This document shows positions 22,150 to 34,111 of a stretch of 64,000 nucleotides of DNA, one piece after another (position 1 is the stretch's first letter; every line of letters begins with the position of its first letter). The notes beneath the pieces are model-generated. The model ran no database searches. It was not told the origin of the DNA and saw only the letters and a list, made by a program, of their open reading frames with translations. The position numbers and the translations under genes were made by a program. Source of the DNA: Amborella trichopoda (taxonomy: Eukaryota; Streptophyta; Magnoliopsida; Amborellales; Amborellaceae); NCBI RefSeq assembly GCF_000471905.2, contig NW_006498122.1, positions 2,682,684 to 2,746,683 of the forward strand, written 5' to 3'.

Positions 22150-22760
22150 AGTGGTAGAAGGGGGAGGGGGGTTGCCACTACTATTATTGGCTTGAGACTT
22201 GGGGCAGGGAAATGAGATTTTTATAATGGAGCTTTAGAGAGAGAAAAATGTTTTTAATGGAGTAGAGAGAGAGAGAGAGCAGGGGGGTTAATATAGACCT
22301 CTAATAGAGTGCAAGACAGAGGTACCTTTTGGGGAGGGGGAAAAGTTTTTACTTTTTTTACTGAGGGATTGTGTCCAATTTTAGAGAGAGAAAGAGACTT
22401 TCTTACCAAGGAGGGACTGTCCAATTTTAGAGAGATATAGAGAGAATATGGTGTCCAATTTTAGAGAGAGAAAGAGGCTTTTTTACCAATTGGAGAGAGA
22501 TTTGGATTCTATTAGAAGTTTTTTGCAGTTTTGGACTGTCATATTTTTTTTTTTTTTTTGGGTATAAAGCTTAGCATTTTATGAAAAATTAAAAGAGGCT
22601 TTAGAAATAACAATTAAATAATAAATAATAAGGAAAACATATGTGTTTATTCAAAGCTTATATCTTTCTTACCTAGGAGGGAGAGGGAGTGTCCAATTTT
22701 AGAGAGATATAGAGAGAGAGAGATTTGGATTCTATTATAAGTTTTTGTAGTTTTGGAGTG
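21480..22760. repeat. AGAGAG-rich upstream region of the bromodomain gene
   Basis: Runs of (GA)n, the longest at 22111-22145, and repeated words TCCAATTTTAGAGAGA (22377, 22429, 22456, 22694) followed by GATTTGGATTCTATTA twice (22500 and 22722). This is the 5' leader and promoter side of the bromodomain gene. No clear TATA box was picked out. ORFs here are low-complexity artefacts. Confidence 0.8.
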
Positions 22761-22764
22761 TGAT

Positions 22765-23875
22765 ATGTTTGTTTATAGATGAGCATTTTTTTGAAAAAAT
22801 CAATTTAGAAATAACAATTCAATAGTAAATATTAAATAAAGCATATGTGTGCCTATCCAAGCTAATATGAGATCTTCAACATACTGTAGAATGATACCTA
22901 TGTGTACTCTTTACTCAACCAAACAGAAATCATAAGGTTAATCATGTGCTCAACAATTATATATTAGTAAAAGTCATGAAGCCTAACATTTGAAATTTAT
23001 TTTACAAAATAAAAAAAGGAAAAAGAAAAAACATTTGTAGTGAAATATATTAGTATTAGATTATTTTTGCCCACATGCATTTGGGTAAGTTTACAAGTGG
23101 ACTTTTGGAACCAAATAAATGGTGTTTTAAAATCTTCTAGTGCCTGTTTTTCTAAATTTTTAGATGGTAGGAATAACTACCATTTCTAGCGCTTTTTCTG
23201 ACTTTTAAATGTTAGAAAAAGCTACTATATTATACGTTTTCTCTTGAAGATCCAAATAGTATAACTTTATAAATTTGCAACTCATGTTCTCTTGAGAGGC
23301 TTAAGTAGAGAGTGAAGATGAAATCTTCTCATTGTTTGTAGTAACTATTTGACTTGAACTATAGAATTTGTATTTGTTTTATTTATTCTAGATACAATAA
23401 GAAAAATGTATATTTTCAACACACACACATTCTCTCTCTTTCTCTCTCTTGGTCCCTTCGTTCCCACTGATGCAGGTTAAATTTTTTTACCGTATTGTAT
23501 TTATCGATTTTTAAATTTCAAAAACTACGAGGCGATAACGTCAATATCAATGCACCAGCTATATTTGTCGAAAAAGATTAATGAACTACAGACATTTTTG
23601 CAAGGCCACACTTGGAAAATGATAATTACAGCGTAATTACGATACCGTTTCAACTACTTTCAACGCGTGGCCGCTAACCTCTGTCCATCCAACTCAGGCG
23701 TGTTGAAACGATTAGGGGAATCCCCCTATTTTTCGAGTACGCCAAAACCAGCTCACTACTCTAATTTGGAGCCATTACATTAATGACACGAGCGTATTTT
23801 CTGAACAAAATGGGCACGTGACCGCCTAGTTCTGGACGATGAGTTGTACCATATCATCGATAAATTCGAGATTTC
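22765..23875. other. Gene-free intergenic stretch
   Basis: No credible coding region, RNA gene or repeat was recognised. AT-rich, with a short CT run at 23430-23452. Confidence 0.6.
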
Positions 23876-23879
23876 AAAT

Positions 23880-24560
23880 GGTTTGCATACTGGTATGATA
23901 TATGTATCACATTGTTCAATGTGGTACACATTGTTCAGTTGCCTGATGTTGATACTAACCAGTCCTCAGCTCAACTCCACTAGTGCACCGGAAATGGTTA
24001 GCAACTGACCTCCATTGTTTTAATGGACAATTGGTGGAACAAGTTGTACATTGAACACTATGGTACATTTAGCATGATATACTTTTCCAATTACTTAATA
24101 TATCACTAATTTGAATCCTAAAAACACAATTTGTAATATTCCAAACACCCCAAATAAGCAGATCTAAAACACTTGTGGGAGGGATGACAAGCAGGTGCAT
24201 ATACCGCATTGTTCAAATTGTACATGTAGCATACTATTAAATTTGGTAAATGTACTGCAAGCCATTTGATGCTATTTAGTGGAAAAGAGGAAACCAGACT
24301 ATGTGCATTGTTCAATTTGTATCTCATGGTACATGTACTATACTATTTAGTTTGGTACATATACCACGAGCTATCTGTCATCATCAACTATTGTTGATGC
24401 TAGTCATCAACAACCGACTCAAATGTAGACGTAACTAACAATAGCCGTTCATTGTTATAATAGACAACTGATTGAACATGTGTCAAACTGTGCAAAATGG
24501 AACATCTACCATGATATACTTTTCTAATTCTTTAATTAATTTAACACCTAATCTATACTA
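23880..24560. repeat. Diverged tandem duplication (about 430-bp period)
   Basis: Words such as ATTGTTCAATTTGTA, GATGCTAGTCATCAAC / GTTGATACTAACCAG, CATTGTTTTAATGGACAA / CATTGTTATAATAGACAA and CATGATATACTTTTCCAATT / CATGATATACTTTTCTAATT occur twice in the same order about 430 bp apart. Non-coding. Confidence 0.7.
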
Positions 24561-24728
24561 TTGATAGTTTTTTCAACCAGCTCTGCAAGCAAGTTTGAGT
24601 ATTCCATTGACCATTTTAAAATAGCCTTTCTCCAATATTGGTTTATCGTGCAAGGGAAAAATATTGTCGTAAAAAACGAAAGGATGCAACTTATATGAGA
24701 AGGAAAAAAAAAAAAAAATATATATATA

Positions 24729-24886
24729 TATAGAAGTAAGATTGCAATGTTCTACATCATTCATTTTAATTGTTTGGATAGATTTGACACGTCTTTTTAT
24801 GATGGTTAAATTTTGATAATGTTTTAAAAAACATGTCAAATCCGACTAAAATGGGTAGGTCATATTGTTGTTACCTTACTTCTATA
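24729..24886. mobile_element. Small MITE with perfect 12-bp TIR
   Basis: Starts TATAGAAGTAAG and ends CTTACTTCTATA (perfect 12-bp inverted repeat, further imperfect match after it), 158 bp, AT-rich, non-coding, next to a TA run. TA target duplication possible but masked by the microsatellite. Confidence 0.7.
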
Positions 24887-25103
24887 GGTAGAGTTACTGT
24901 CTTATATGACATTTATCTTAAAAATAATCATCCAATCTATATAAGCTTTATCTGAAAAATAATCATCCAATCTCCACACAGCACTGGTGGACATCTTGGA
25001 ATTATTGACAATGAATGAGTTTTAAATCACCGACGATGTTACATGGACACGAGTACTTGTGTTATGGACACAAATACGACCTTTCATAATATTAATCTCC
25101 AAT

Positions 25104-25250
25104 CTTGTCTTTCAAACACAAGTATGTGCATTGTTTAAATCTTGTCTTTCAAACACAAGTATGTGCATTGTTTAAATCTTCTCTTTCAAACACAAGTATG
25201 TGCATTGTTTAAATCTTCTCTTTCAAACACAAGTATGTGCATTGTTTAAT
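25104..25250. repeat. 37-bp tandem repeat, four copies
   Basis: Units start at 25104, 25141, 25178 and 25215; each has CTTTCAAACACAAGTATGTG followed by CATTGTTTAAAT. Units 1-2 carry CTTGTC, units 3-4 CTTCTC at the start, so a two-unit block may have formed by stepwise duplication. Confidence 0.95.
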
Positions 25251-25335
25251 CTAGGAAGGACGTGGGATTTTGGGAAGCATTGAGTACTTTAGGAAGGGTT
25301 TTTTTTCTTTTTCTTTTCTTTTTTTCTTTTTATTT

Positions 25336-25442
25336 TTTGGGTGAGTCAGTAGGAAAGGCACCCTGAACTAGGTAGAAATTGAGCTTAGGACATAGAGTTG
25401 CAAATCGTCAAGCGCTAACCAGTTAAGCCCAAGCTCTTTTCC
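25336..25442 (-). mobile_element. tRNA-derived SINE candidate, copy 2
   Basis: On the minus strand GAGCTTGGGCTTAACTGGTT with a decayed B box (AGCTCAATTTCTACC) and a T/A-rich end. Same head as 17158-17235. Confidence 0.5.
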
Positions 25443-25506
25443 TAAGGTGCATCTTTATTTTTAAGTATTTGATATGGATGTGTGTATGTTAACACATAAG
25501 CAAAAG

Positions 25507-25901
25507 GGAAAAGTTTATATATAGAGCCGAGACTCTAAACAATCAAATTGGAGCCTACCATAAAACGTGCATTAGAAGAGGTTGTTTTGATGTCCAAATA
25601 TTCACAAATTGATCATCTCCATCAAGATGCATAGACATGAGAAAAAAATGGATTTCAAGTTTTTGAAATAGTGCATTTTGTAACGCGTTTTGTGACCGCC
25701 TATTTTCAAGATTTTCAAATTTTCATAGATCTGTCAATCTACACTGTTTTTTAAGCTTTAAACTTTACAAATAAAGAGAGAAATATATTTTAAGTTGATA
25801 ACAAAGATTTTTAGTATTGAAACCACATTTCTTGACACTATTTGAAGGTAGGCTCGAATTTGATTGTTTGGAACCTAGGCTCTATACAAACCGCACCCTA
25901 T
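25507..25901 (+). mobile_element. MITE family 3a copy
   Basis: Complete: GGAAAAGTTTATATATAGAG at the left with palindrome AGAGCCGAGACTCT, right end AACCTAGGCTCT then ATACAAACCGCACCCTA. About 395 bp, same core as 56414-56808. Confidence 0.85.
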
Positions 25902-26154
25902 AAAAAATAACATAAACAACACAAGTCCATGTTACATAGAAAATAATTTCTAACGGTATTTTTCTTTGGAAACAACCTTTCTGCAACTTGCTACTACTTG
26001 TATAGTGTTGTTACCTTCAAACATGGGAAGGTAGAATGACATTTCAGTTTTATGATACACTAGGAACTTAAGAAATTTTCACGGTCCACGGTTAATAAAA
26101 TCGTACCTAGAAATAAAGAATAGCGGCGTCAATGGACTCAGACCAGCCTCGGGA

Positions 26155-26390
26155 TTCGAGGGGTAGACCTGATTCGGGACTAGGTATGGGTCTAAAAACT
26201 AGACCTAGTGGGTCGGGTCCAGGTCCAAATCTTGAACCCCAACACTATTCGAGTAAGAGTCTAAGTCCGGGTCCGGTAATATTTTTTGAGTCCTAATATA
26301 TAAAACATATTTAAATATAGTTCAATACATAAATATTTTAAGTTTTTGGGTCTTGTTGGGGTCAAGTGCCGGACCCGTTGCCATCCTAAT
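26155..26390 (-). mobile_element. Repeat family 5, copy 2
   Basis: GACCTAGTGGGTCGGGTCC near the left, AT-rich core, GGTCTTGTTGGGGTCAAGTG at the right. Related to 4563-4795. Non-coding. Confidence 0.45.
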
Positions 26391-26554
26391 AAAGAACCCA
26401 TGTGTCGAAAAAAAAATTGAAAGATGTCATATGTCCTAGAGCGAAACATACATTTGCTCCATCAGACAAAGCTTAGGTAGGGGTAATTTAGGACCCCAGT
26501 TTGTTAGAGCACGACTTTCTCAACCTGGTGTTCAGTCTCAGTGAAAGGGGGAAC

Positions 26555-26618
26555 AATAATAATAATAAATCAAATAAATAAAGGAAGGAAAATAATCATA
26601 ATAAATCAAATAAATAAA
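26555..26618. repeat. Tandem duplication of an AAT/AAATAAA-rich unit
   Basis: ATAATAAATCAAATAAATAA followed by AGGA occurs twice in a row. Confidence 0.8.
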
Positions 26619-27006
26619 GGAATAAGTTTATATCAGGTTGTAACTTTATACAGTTTAAATACGATGCATTTACAAACTCATCTAAAGAGAGTGTTCCATG
26701 TTGGAGAACCTTCAATCTGATTATATAGACCTTGAGATATATGAATATGAAAAAAAAAAAAAAAAATTTCAAGTCCTAAAACAGTGTATTTTATAACAAG
26801 TTATCTAGGTAATCTATTTTCAATATTTTCAAGTGTTTTATAGATCTGCTTGATCCATACCATTTTTTTAAAAAAATTAATTTCATAACTAGGGGTAAAA
26901 AATAGATTTCCAGATTAGCATAAGGTTTCCGACAATTAAACTACATCTTCAAATAGGTTTTAAAGGTGTGCTTCAATGTAGTGAGGCCCTTATACAAACC
27001 TCACCT
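26619..27006 (+). mobile_element. MITE family 3 copy
   Basis: Left GGAATAAGTTTATATCAGGT with a worn palindrome (GGTTGTAACT), right ATACAAACCTCACCTAT. The core matches family 3 in order (TCTATTTTCAATATTTTCAA, TTTTATAGATCTGCTTGATC). Confidence 0.7.
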
Positions 27007-27124
27007 ATAAATAAATACGCACCCTAGATTATCCTAAAACAAATATGTTTTAGAGTTGCATAGAGAGACCGCCGACTTTATGGATGGTCAAATCCACGTA
27101 TTTAAAATCCCTTTTGACAAGGGA

Positions 27125-27345
27125 CTGCATACTATGAGACCATTTATCTTTATTACAAGGAAGTTACAATTACTCCTAGTCATTTGATGTCAAATTGGAT
27201 GGCTTGGGGTGTGTCACCAAGTTCGAATTTTTTTAAAAATTTTTAGTCTAGTCAATGATACACTCACAACCACCCAATTGAAATACAATAAGCATCAATG
27301 ATTGTGACTTTTTAATACTAAAAGCAAATGGTCTCTTTATATATT
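27125..27345 (+). mobile_element. MITE family 6, copy 1
   Basis: Ends ATGAGACCATTTAT and AAATGGTCTCTTTAT; the core holds GATGTCAAATTGGATGGCTT, also seen at 53454-53650. About 220 bp, non-coding. Confidence 0.7.
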
Positions 27346-27438
27346 TTGCCTTTTGACAATATTAATCTAGTGATATCAAATTTTGAAGGTAGTGAAAAAA
27401 ATTGGATATAAACCAATGTTTTCGCCACATATATATAA

Positions 27439-27951
27439 GAGCAAGCTTCCTATGCTTCCCTTACAACATAAAACTTATATACTTCCCCTTATCCGACTGT
27501 CCATTCTGAATGGAGGGCTAAGATTGCCCCAATCATAATGTCACATTTCTACACTATTTATTTTTAATTATTTTTTCATAAACTATCTTAACATCAATTT
27601 TTGTATGTCCAATCCTCTATTAAACTCACACTAGCGAAAAATATAAAAAAATAAAATTCAAAAAAATAAAATGATAAAAATACCCTTGAAAATTTCAAGG
27701 GGTATTTTGGTCATTATATTTTATCGAAAACTTATTTTTAATATTTTTTATAGGTGTGCCCCAATGAGAAGATGGTATGTACCAAATTTCACATTCATAA
27801 AATTTGTATAAATAAAAAATAAAAATATAATCATTTGAGACATTGGATCTAAGATCAAATGGTGAGTGGCTCTCTTGATCAAAATTGGATGGCTAGATGG
27901 TACGAGAAGTATAGATTATCTATGCTATACGGGAAGTATAGAAACCTTTCC
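27439..27951 (-). mobile_element. MITE family 1, copy 2
   Basis: Reverse complement of the element at 567-1068 over nearly its whole length. Left GAGCAAGCTTCCTATGCTTC, right AAGTATAGAAACCTTTCC. Flanked by ATATATAA on both sides, a possible but low-complexity target-site duplication. Confidence 0.8.
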
Positions 27952-28099
27952 TTATATATAATATACCTGCTAAATACTCCATGAATTTTTTTTAGAAAAC
28001 TTTCCTTGATTTTAAGAGAGAAAAAAATTACTCACCACCCAAAGAGCATTTAAAAATGTTATAATATATTGTATCATCCGTTGATGGATTATGTTGTAC

Positions 28100-28175
28100 T
28101 TTGATGAGCGCTACTCTATTTGTATCACCGTCCATCCATCGAATGGATGGTGATGACACATGAACTAAGGCTTCC
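28100..28175. mobile_element. Hairpin element family 9 relic
   Basis: ATCACCGTCCATCCATCGAA followed by TGGATGGTGATGACAC forms the same hairpin as at 14480-14590. Confidence 0.4.
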
Positions 28176-28184
28176 ACAGAACTT

Positions 28185-28475
28185 TAGAGCAATGATATCA
28201 AAATCGCTTCGCTTCGGCTGAAGCCTTCAAATTTTAGGCCTAGACCGAAGCGAAGCGAAGCCTAGTGCTACCGCTTTGGTCAGATTCGAGCCGCTTTAAT
28301 TAAATTCGAGCGAATTCAGTTGAAGCTTCGGCCTAAGCCAACAAATATTTATATAAATATTTTTAATTTTTTTTTTTCATTATTTTTATATATTGTTGCT
28401 ATCTTTTTTGTCGAATCAGGTCTGCTTCGAGTAGATTCGGCCAAGCTTCGGCCCAAGGAAATAAATATTTATTTA
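28185..28475 (+). mobile_element. Repeat family 4, copy 2
   Basis: Starts AATCGCTTCGCTTCGGCTGA, contains TTGAAGCTTCGGCCTAAGCC and again CCAAGCTTCGGCCCAAGG. Matches 8090-8310 in reverse. It abuts the 3' end of the LINE at 28480. Confidence 0.5.
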
Positions 28476-28479
28476 TTTT

Positions 28480-31400
28480 TTGACAAAGGTTCCAAATTTT
28501 TATTAAGAAAACTAAGCAAATGATATTACATCAAAAGCAAAAGAGAGAGAGGGCAAGGAAACCCCGCCTTTAGCCAAAGAATCGGCAAGCATATTAGCCT
28601 CTCGATAGAAATGATAAAAGGAATCGAAAGGGAGGCCGAGATGTCCATAATTTTCAGCCAAATGGAGCAAAGTTTCCACGGAACCCGCCTATCCTTCTTG
28701 CACCAACCAATAACATTTAGGGAGTCCCCTTCAACAATACAACAACTGCCCAGATTACTACAGATAAAGAATTTTAACCCTTACAGCAAGGAGCCTATTT
28801 CTGAATGATTTGCGGTTGCTTGGCCTAGAGGGCCCACAAAGGAAAAGATGACATCATCCCGACTGTTGCGCAACACCCCTCCAATCCCAGCCAAACCTGG
28901 ATTACCAAACGAGCAACCGTCGAAGTTCAATTTGAAAAACCCTTCCTTCGGGGGCGACCAAAAGTAACAAGGTCTCATCTTAACTTTGCCCAAGAGAAAA
29001 AGGTTGGGTAGGTTAAGGATTACATCTGGGAGAGAGAGCCCTCAACCAACCTTAGTGATCGAAAGCCAATGTCAGATGGAAAGCTTTATATTATAAAAAA
29101 GGCCACAATCATCCGAGAGTCTCACTCCTTCGAAGGTACATCGGTTTCTTTCTTTTCAAATCTCCCAAAAGACAACCCCTCTAGCTATTTGCCACACCTT
29201 AAGGCCCCCAGCAAGTAAATGATGATATTCTCAATAAGAGACATTGTTGATCACCGATCAGGGAAGGGAGGCTTGGATGCCCCAGTAAACCAAATAACCA
29301 ATACCATATGTTGGAAGCAACTTTGAAATTGATAAAGAGGTGACTACATGTTTCCTCGTCAATTTTGCACATAAGACAAATGTTAAGTAAAATCTTACCT
29401 CTCTTTATCAAATTGTCGACCGTTAGAATCTTATTTGGGATGGCAAGCTAGATGAAAACTTAAACCTCATGAGGAATCAGCCGCTTCCAAACCTTCGGTG
29501 CAATAAGTAGCAACCATCATCATCTGTCATGAAAGAGAAGTCTATAACATGACTTCACCGTGAAGAGGCCATCACTTTCCAGTTCCCTCACGTGATCGTC
29601 CAAATGATCGTCGGGGGAGATGTAAACTTAGTGTAATAGGTTCAACAATAGTAACCACTGGTTATCAAACTCCCCACTAATACAATTGTATGGGAAAGTA
29701 ATATGACAGTTCACATTGGTACCTGCAAATTCGAACATATCAGCAATCAAGGCATTCAGATGGAGCACCTTAGCAAAAAGTAGTGGGAAGCTCAACTTCA
29801 AAGGAACCTCCCCCAACCGCTTATGGTGCCAAAATGAAATTTGCCAATCGTTCCCCACATTCTAGCGAAAGTGACTAGCAATCATCGGTCTGCACCTAAA
29901 TATGGGCTTCCACACGAAAGACGCTTCATCTGGGCGGCCTCCTGCAATCCACATACCAAATATATCCCTTCGATATTTGGAAGAAAGGACCTCCACCTAG
30001 AGATGGTTAAGACATTGGAAAATCTTCCACCACCATTTACAAAGTAATGCCTCGTTCATATATTTAAGTTTGCGGATACCTAAACCACCTTCCGTCTTGA
30101 GGGTACAAACACGATCCCATCTGAGCAAATGAAATTTCCGAACCTCCCCAATGGAACCCCACATAAAATTTCGCATCATCACTTCATTTTTTCTTAATTA
30201 TTGCGACTGGCATCTGCAGGAGTGATATGAGATAAATCGGCAAGTTTGAAAGACAAGATTGTAACAAAGTCAATCTGCCACCAATGGAGCGGTACTTGAG
30301 CTTCCATAGATCTAGTTTAACTTGAATCTTTTGGATGATCTTGTCCCAAATTGAGATAGGGTGTCTAGAGAGAGAGAAGAATGCCCAAATAATAAAAACG
30401 AAAGGAGCCAACTGCACAGCCAAAGTCAGGGGCAAAGGAGATTGGCAATTGATTCCAAAAAGAAGTGTCTTATTATAGTTGGCTTTGATTCCCAAAGGTG
30501 CCTCACAACAATCCAACAAACAGGCAAGATTAGAAATTTATGCCTCTGAAGCATCGCATAAAATGAGAGCATCATCTGCATATTGTAAGTGGGAAACGAG
30601 AGAACCTAAAGCAGACACTTTAAAGCCTGTAAATCTGCCAACGTTCTGGAGCATGAGACTAAAGCACTCTGCATGGATAGAAAAAAGGAAAGGAGATAAG
30701 GGATCTCATTGGCGAAGACCCCTAGTTGCCTTAAAAAATCTAGCAGGAGAGCCTTTAACAAGGATTACAAAATGGGCATAAAAGGCACCCAAAAATCCAG
30801 CTCCTCCATTTTTCTTTAAAACCCATAATTCTAAGAATCGCCAACAAGATACTCCATTCAACTCGGTCATAAGCCTTCTCAAGATCCAGCTTAATAACCA
30901 CTCCAGGAATTTGACTTCGCACTCTAAAGTGAATGCATTCTTGGGCAACCAGGATAGTATCAATAATTTAGCGATCATGGACAAAAGCAGATTGATTGGG
31001 TAAAATGAGAGAAGAAAGTACGGGTTTCAACCTTTTGGCCAAAACCTTTGCCAAAATCTTGTAGAGACTTGATAATAAGCTAATAGGTCGGATGTCAAAC
31101 AACTCCGCAATAGTAGACTTTTTAGGGATCAGAGCAATAAAGGTGGCATTAACCCCTTTTAAAATTTCACCTCAACGCATAAAATCTCTGATCATTTAGA
31201 GAATGTCCAATTTTATGAGGTCCCAAAATCTTTGGAAGAACACCAAAAGGAATCCATCAGGACCCGAAGCTTTGTCACCTTGAAAGGAAAAGATTGTCCT
31301 CTTAAGTTCTTCTAAGGAAATATCACGTTCCAAAAAAGGCACTTGAGTTAGCTGAAATCTAAAAGGCACTTTGGATAAGATAGGGGTAAATTTAATTTTT

Positions 31401-32437
31401 CGAATAAAATACCTTCTTAAAGTGTGAAACAATAGCTTCCTTCCAAGCATTGCTATTATCAGTCTCCACACCTGAGATAGTGAGGCTGTAGATGTTGTTC
31501 TATCTTCTTCTCGCACTAGCTGTAGAGTGAAAGAATTTAGTGTTCAAATCACCCGCCCTAAGCCATTTGATCCTAGACCTCTGCTTCCAATATAATTCCT
31601 CAATTTTACGAAGGCTGAGGAATTCATTTAACTTGGATTTTATTGCCTCCCAGAGCTCGATAAACAAGGAACCAACCTGCTGAACCTGGTGATCTAAGAA
31701 GGCAATCTCCTCTAAAAGATCATCAATTTTAGCTTTATCATTTCCACCATGTTATCTATTCTATGCAGTAAGCTTATGTTTGATGCTTATGAGTTTTTTA
31801 TGCAGTTGGAAGTCTATGGAGCCAACTAAAAAACGAATTCTGCCACGTGGAGGTGATTAGTTCAATGACAACACTATCTTCCAGCCAACCCAATTCCAGT
31901 CTAAATGGTTTAGGACCCCCTCTTTCCAAGGCAGTAGAAAGTAACAAAGGGGTATGATCCGAAGAAAGATGAGGGATGGCTTTGATCGAGACCAAAGGGA
32001 AGGACTCAGCCCAGTCTAGAGAGACCAAAAATCTATGAAATTTTGACATAGACAGGGAAGAGATAGAATTATTAGACCAAGTAAACTTGGTCCCAACAGT
32101 AGGTAATTCCATAAGAGACAAACTTTCAATTAAATGATTAAAAAGCCGCATAGACGAATTAATAGTCGAGCATGCAAAACATTCATCAAGTCATCTTATC
32201 AAGTTGAAATCACCACCAATACATACTGGAAGATTGAATTTGTGAATAACAGATTCCATATCATTAAGAAAGGCCTCCTTAGAAGCAAAATCAGTGGGAC
32301 CATAAATATTAAGTAAACCCCATGAAAATCCACGGATAGGGCCATGAAAACCAAGAAGCAAAAACCTATCTCGAATGATAGAAACAAAATGTTGTAGGAC
32401 CGTAGGGTCCCACAAGGCCCATATGCCCCCGGGGCCC
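28480..32437 (-). mobile_element. L1-type LINE, 5'-truncated, broken ORF2
   Basis: On the minus strand the remains of one ORF2 run in order. The APE endonuclease comes first (PVCIGGDFNLIR near 32200; GTKFTWSNNS and SSDHTPLLLS at 32110-31950). The reverse transcriptase follows (KASGPDGFLLVFFQRFW at 31280; IKLDLEKAYDRVEW near 30890). Then come the zinc-knuckle zf-RVT (CLMCKIDEETCSHLF at 29370) and an RNase H start (FFKLNFDGCSFGNPG at 28930). Several frames are needed, so it is a pseudogene copy. The endonuclease start and ORF1 are missing. The 3' end is AATAAAAATTTGG then an A-rich tail at 28460-28490. RNase H places it in the plant L1 lineage with an acquired RNase H. Confidence 0.88.
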
Positions 32438-32440
32438 CCA

Positions 32441-32772
32441 CATCATCAAAGTTTCAATACTGGGAATCTTTGTGATAGCCTTAAAATATATTTTTATCTC
32501 TAATTATAAAATTTAAATCTTGAAAAATAATGTAGATCGAGCGTATCCATGAAAACTTGAAAGTCTTGAAATTTGATAGTCCAAAAATGTATTACGAGAT
32601 GCACTATTTTCAAAACTTGAAATCCATTTTTTACTCTTGACCATGAATCTTGAGGTCGAGATGATAAATTTGAAGATATTTGGGCATCAAAACAACCTCT
32701 TCTTGTGAAATTTTTGAGGTGGGCCCTAATTTGATTGGTTAGAGCCTCGCAATTATATAAATTTTTTCCTTC
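32441..32772 (-). mobile_element. Truncated MITE family 3 copy abutting the LINE
   Basis: Family 3 core in reverse orientation, right end TTAGAGCCTCGCAATTATAT. The left about 60-100 bp are missing exactly where the LINE 5' end begins. Confidence 0.65.
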
Positions 32773-33256
32773 ATTTATTCATAGAAAATTTACGTTAATA
32801 TCCCCCACTATCTCACGATTAAGAATCTACCCCATAAGTTGTGATTTACACTCATGTTCACACTTTTCATTTTTTTCCCCAAGTGTGCAACTGGATCGGA
32901 TTTTTCAAATCAAACCAAAATTATTAACAAATCTATTCGAAAAATAAAATTTAAAATTGATTTTTATAAACCTATCGGCTTGAATTTTTAAAATCCCAAA
33001 TTTATTTTATTTTTTAACAATTTGTTAAGACGCTCATAAAACAATTCTAAACTAGATTTTGAAAATTAGAGCCAATTTGCTAGTGGTTTGGGTTCGGATT
33101 TTGAAAGTATGAATCGACTCATTTTGAAAAAAATAGAAAAACTAAAAAACAAGGACATGAGCTTAAAATAAAACACATGACACATGGGGTATAGATTTTT
33201 AATTCAAATAAATAATAACAAATATCAGCATAAAACTTCCTTTGTTTATTTATTTT

Positions 33257-33687
33257 GGAAAAAGTTTATCTTGAGTCGAAGCTCTAAACAATCAAATCAG
33301 AGCCCACCTCAAAATTTTCATTAGAAGAGGTTGTTTTGAAGCCCAAATATCATCAAATTGATCATCTCGACATCAAGATGCATAGACATGAGAAAAAAAT
33401 AGATTTCAAGTTTTGGAAATAGTACATCTTGTAACGTATTTTTGGACTGTCAATTTTCAAGATTTTGAAGTTTCTATTTGGACTGTCAATTTTCAAGATT
33501 TTGAAGTTTTTATTGAACGGCTCGATTTACACTAATCTTAAAGATTTAAATTTTCGAATTAAAGATAAAAATATATTTGAAGGCTATCAAAGTGATTTCC
33601 AAACATTGAAACTACACTTTTCCACACTATTTGAAAGCGCGCTTTATTTTGATGGTTTAGAACGTCGGCTCTGTATAAACCACACCC
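33257..33687 (+). mobile_element. MITE family 3a copy with internal duplication
   Basis: Left GGAAAAAGTTTATCTTGAGT, right CGTCGGCTCTGTATAAACCA. The segment GGACTGTCAATTTTCAAGAT plus TTTGAAGTTT is present twice in tandem at 33445 and 33480. Confidence 0.85.
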
Positions 33688-33949
33688 ATTTATTTTTATT
33701 TTACCCACCTAAATGCCGAAAAAAGGTACTAAAAATCTTTGCGAGACCAATTTTGTTATTTCCAAACGTGAGGACTTTTTCGTTTTTTTCAACTAAAAGA
33801 TGTCAGATTACCGAGGTATTTTCGTAATATTTTAAAAGGGGACATATAAAACGAGACATTCCACTTCAACTTTTCAACTGATTGAATCAAAAGGTTTCGA
33901 GGTTCTCACGTCTGGTTCTTCTTTTTTCCCTAAAAATTTCCCCTTTTTG

Positions 33950-34111
33950 TTAGCCTAAAAGTAACATGTTTGGGTATTTTTTTGATGTAGGGTTTCTTTT
34001 TATGGATTTTTTCTTCCATCCGTGAAGAATTTCAAGATAGCATTCTTTTATTCTTTCAATGTGGTCATCTCTTTGGGCTCAATCGGGATCCAAGCATTGA
34101 AGGAATCGAAG
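33950..34111 (+). other. Probable first 5'-UTR exon of the RING-H2 gene
   Basis: Inferred: GGAATCGAAG followed by GTAAAAGT gives a donor after 34111. Upstream boundary (transcription start) is not defined. The intron runs to TTTCTTTCAG at 35408. Confidence 0.45.

Noticed and set aside
25104-25250. Regular direct repeats as a possible CRISPR array
   Set aside because: Units are contiguous with no unique spacers, and the DNA is plant nuclear.
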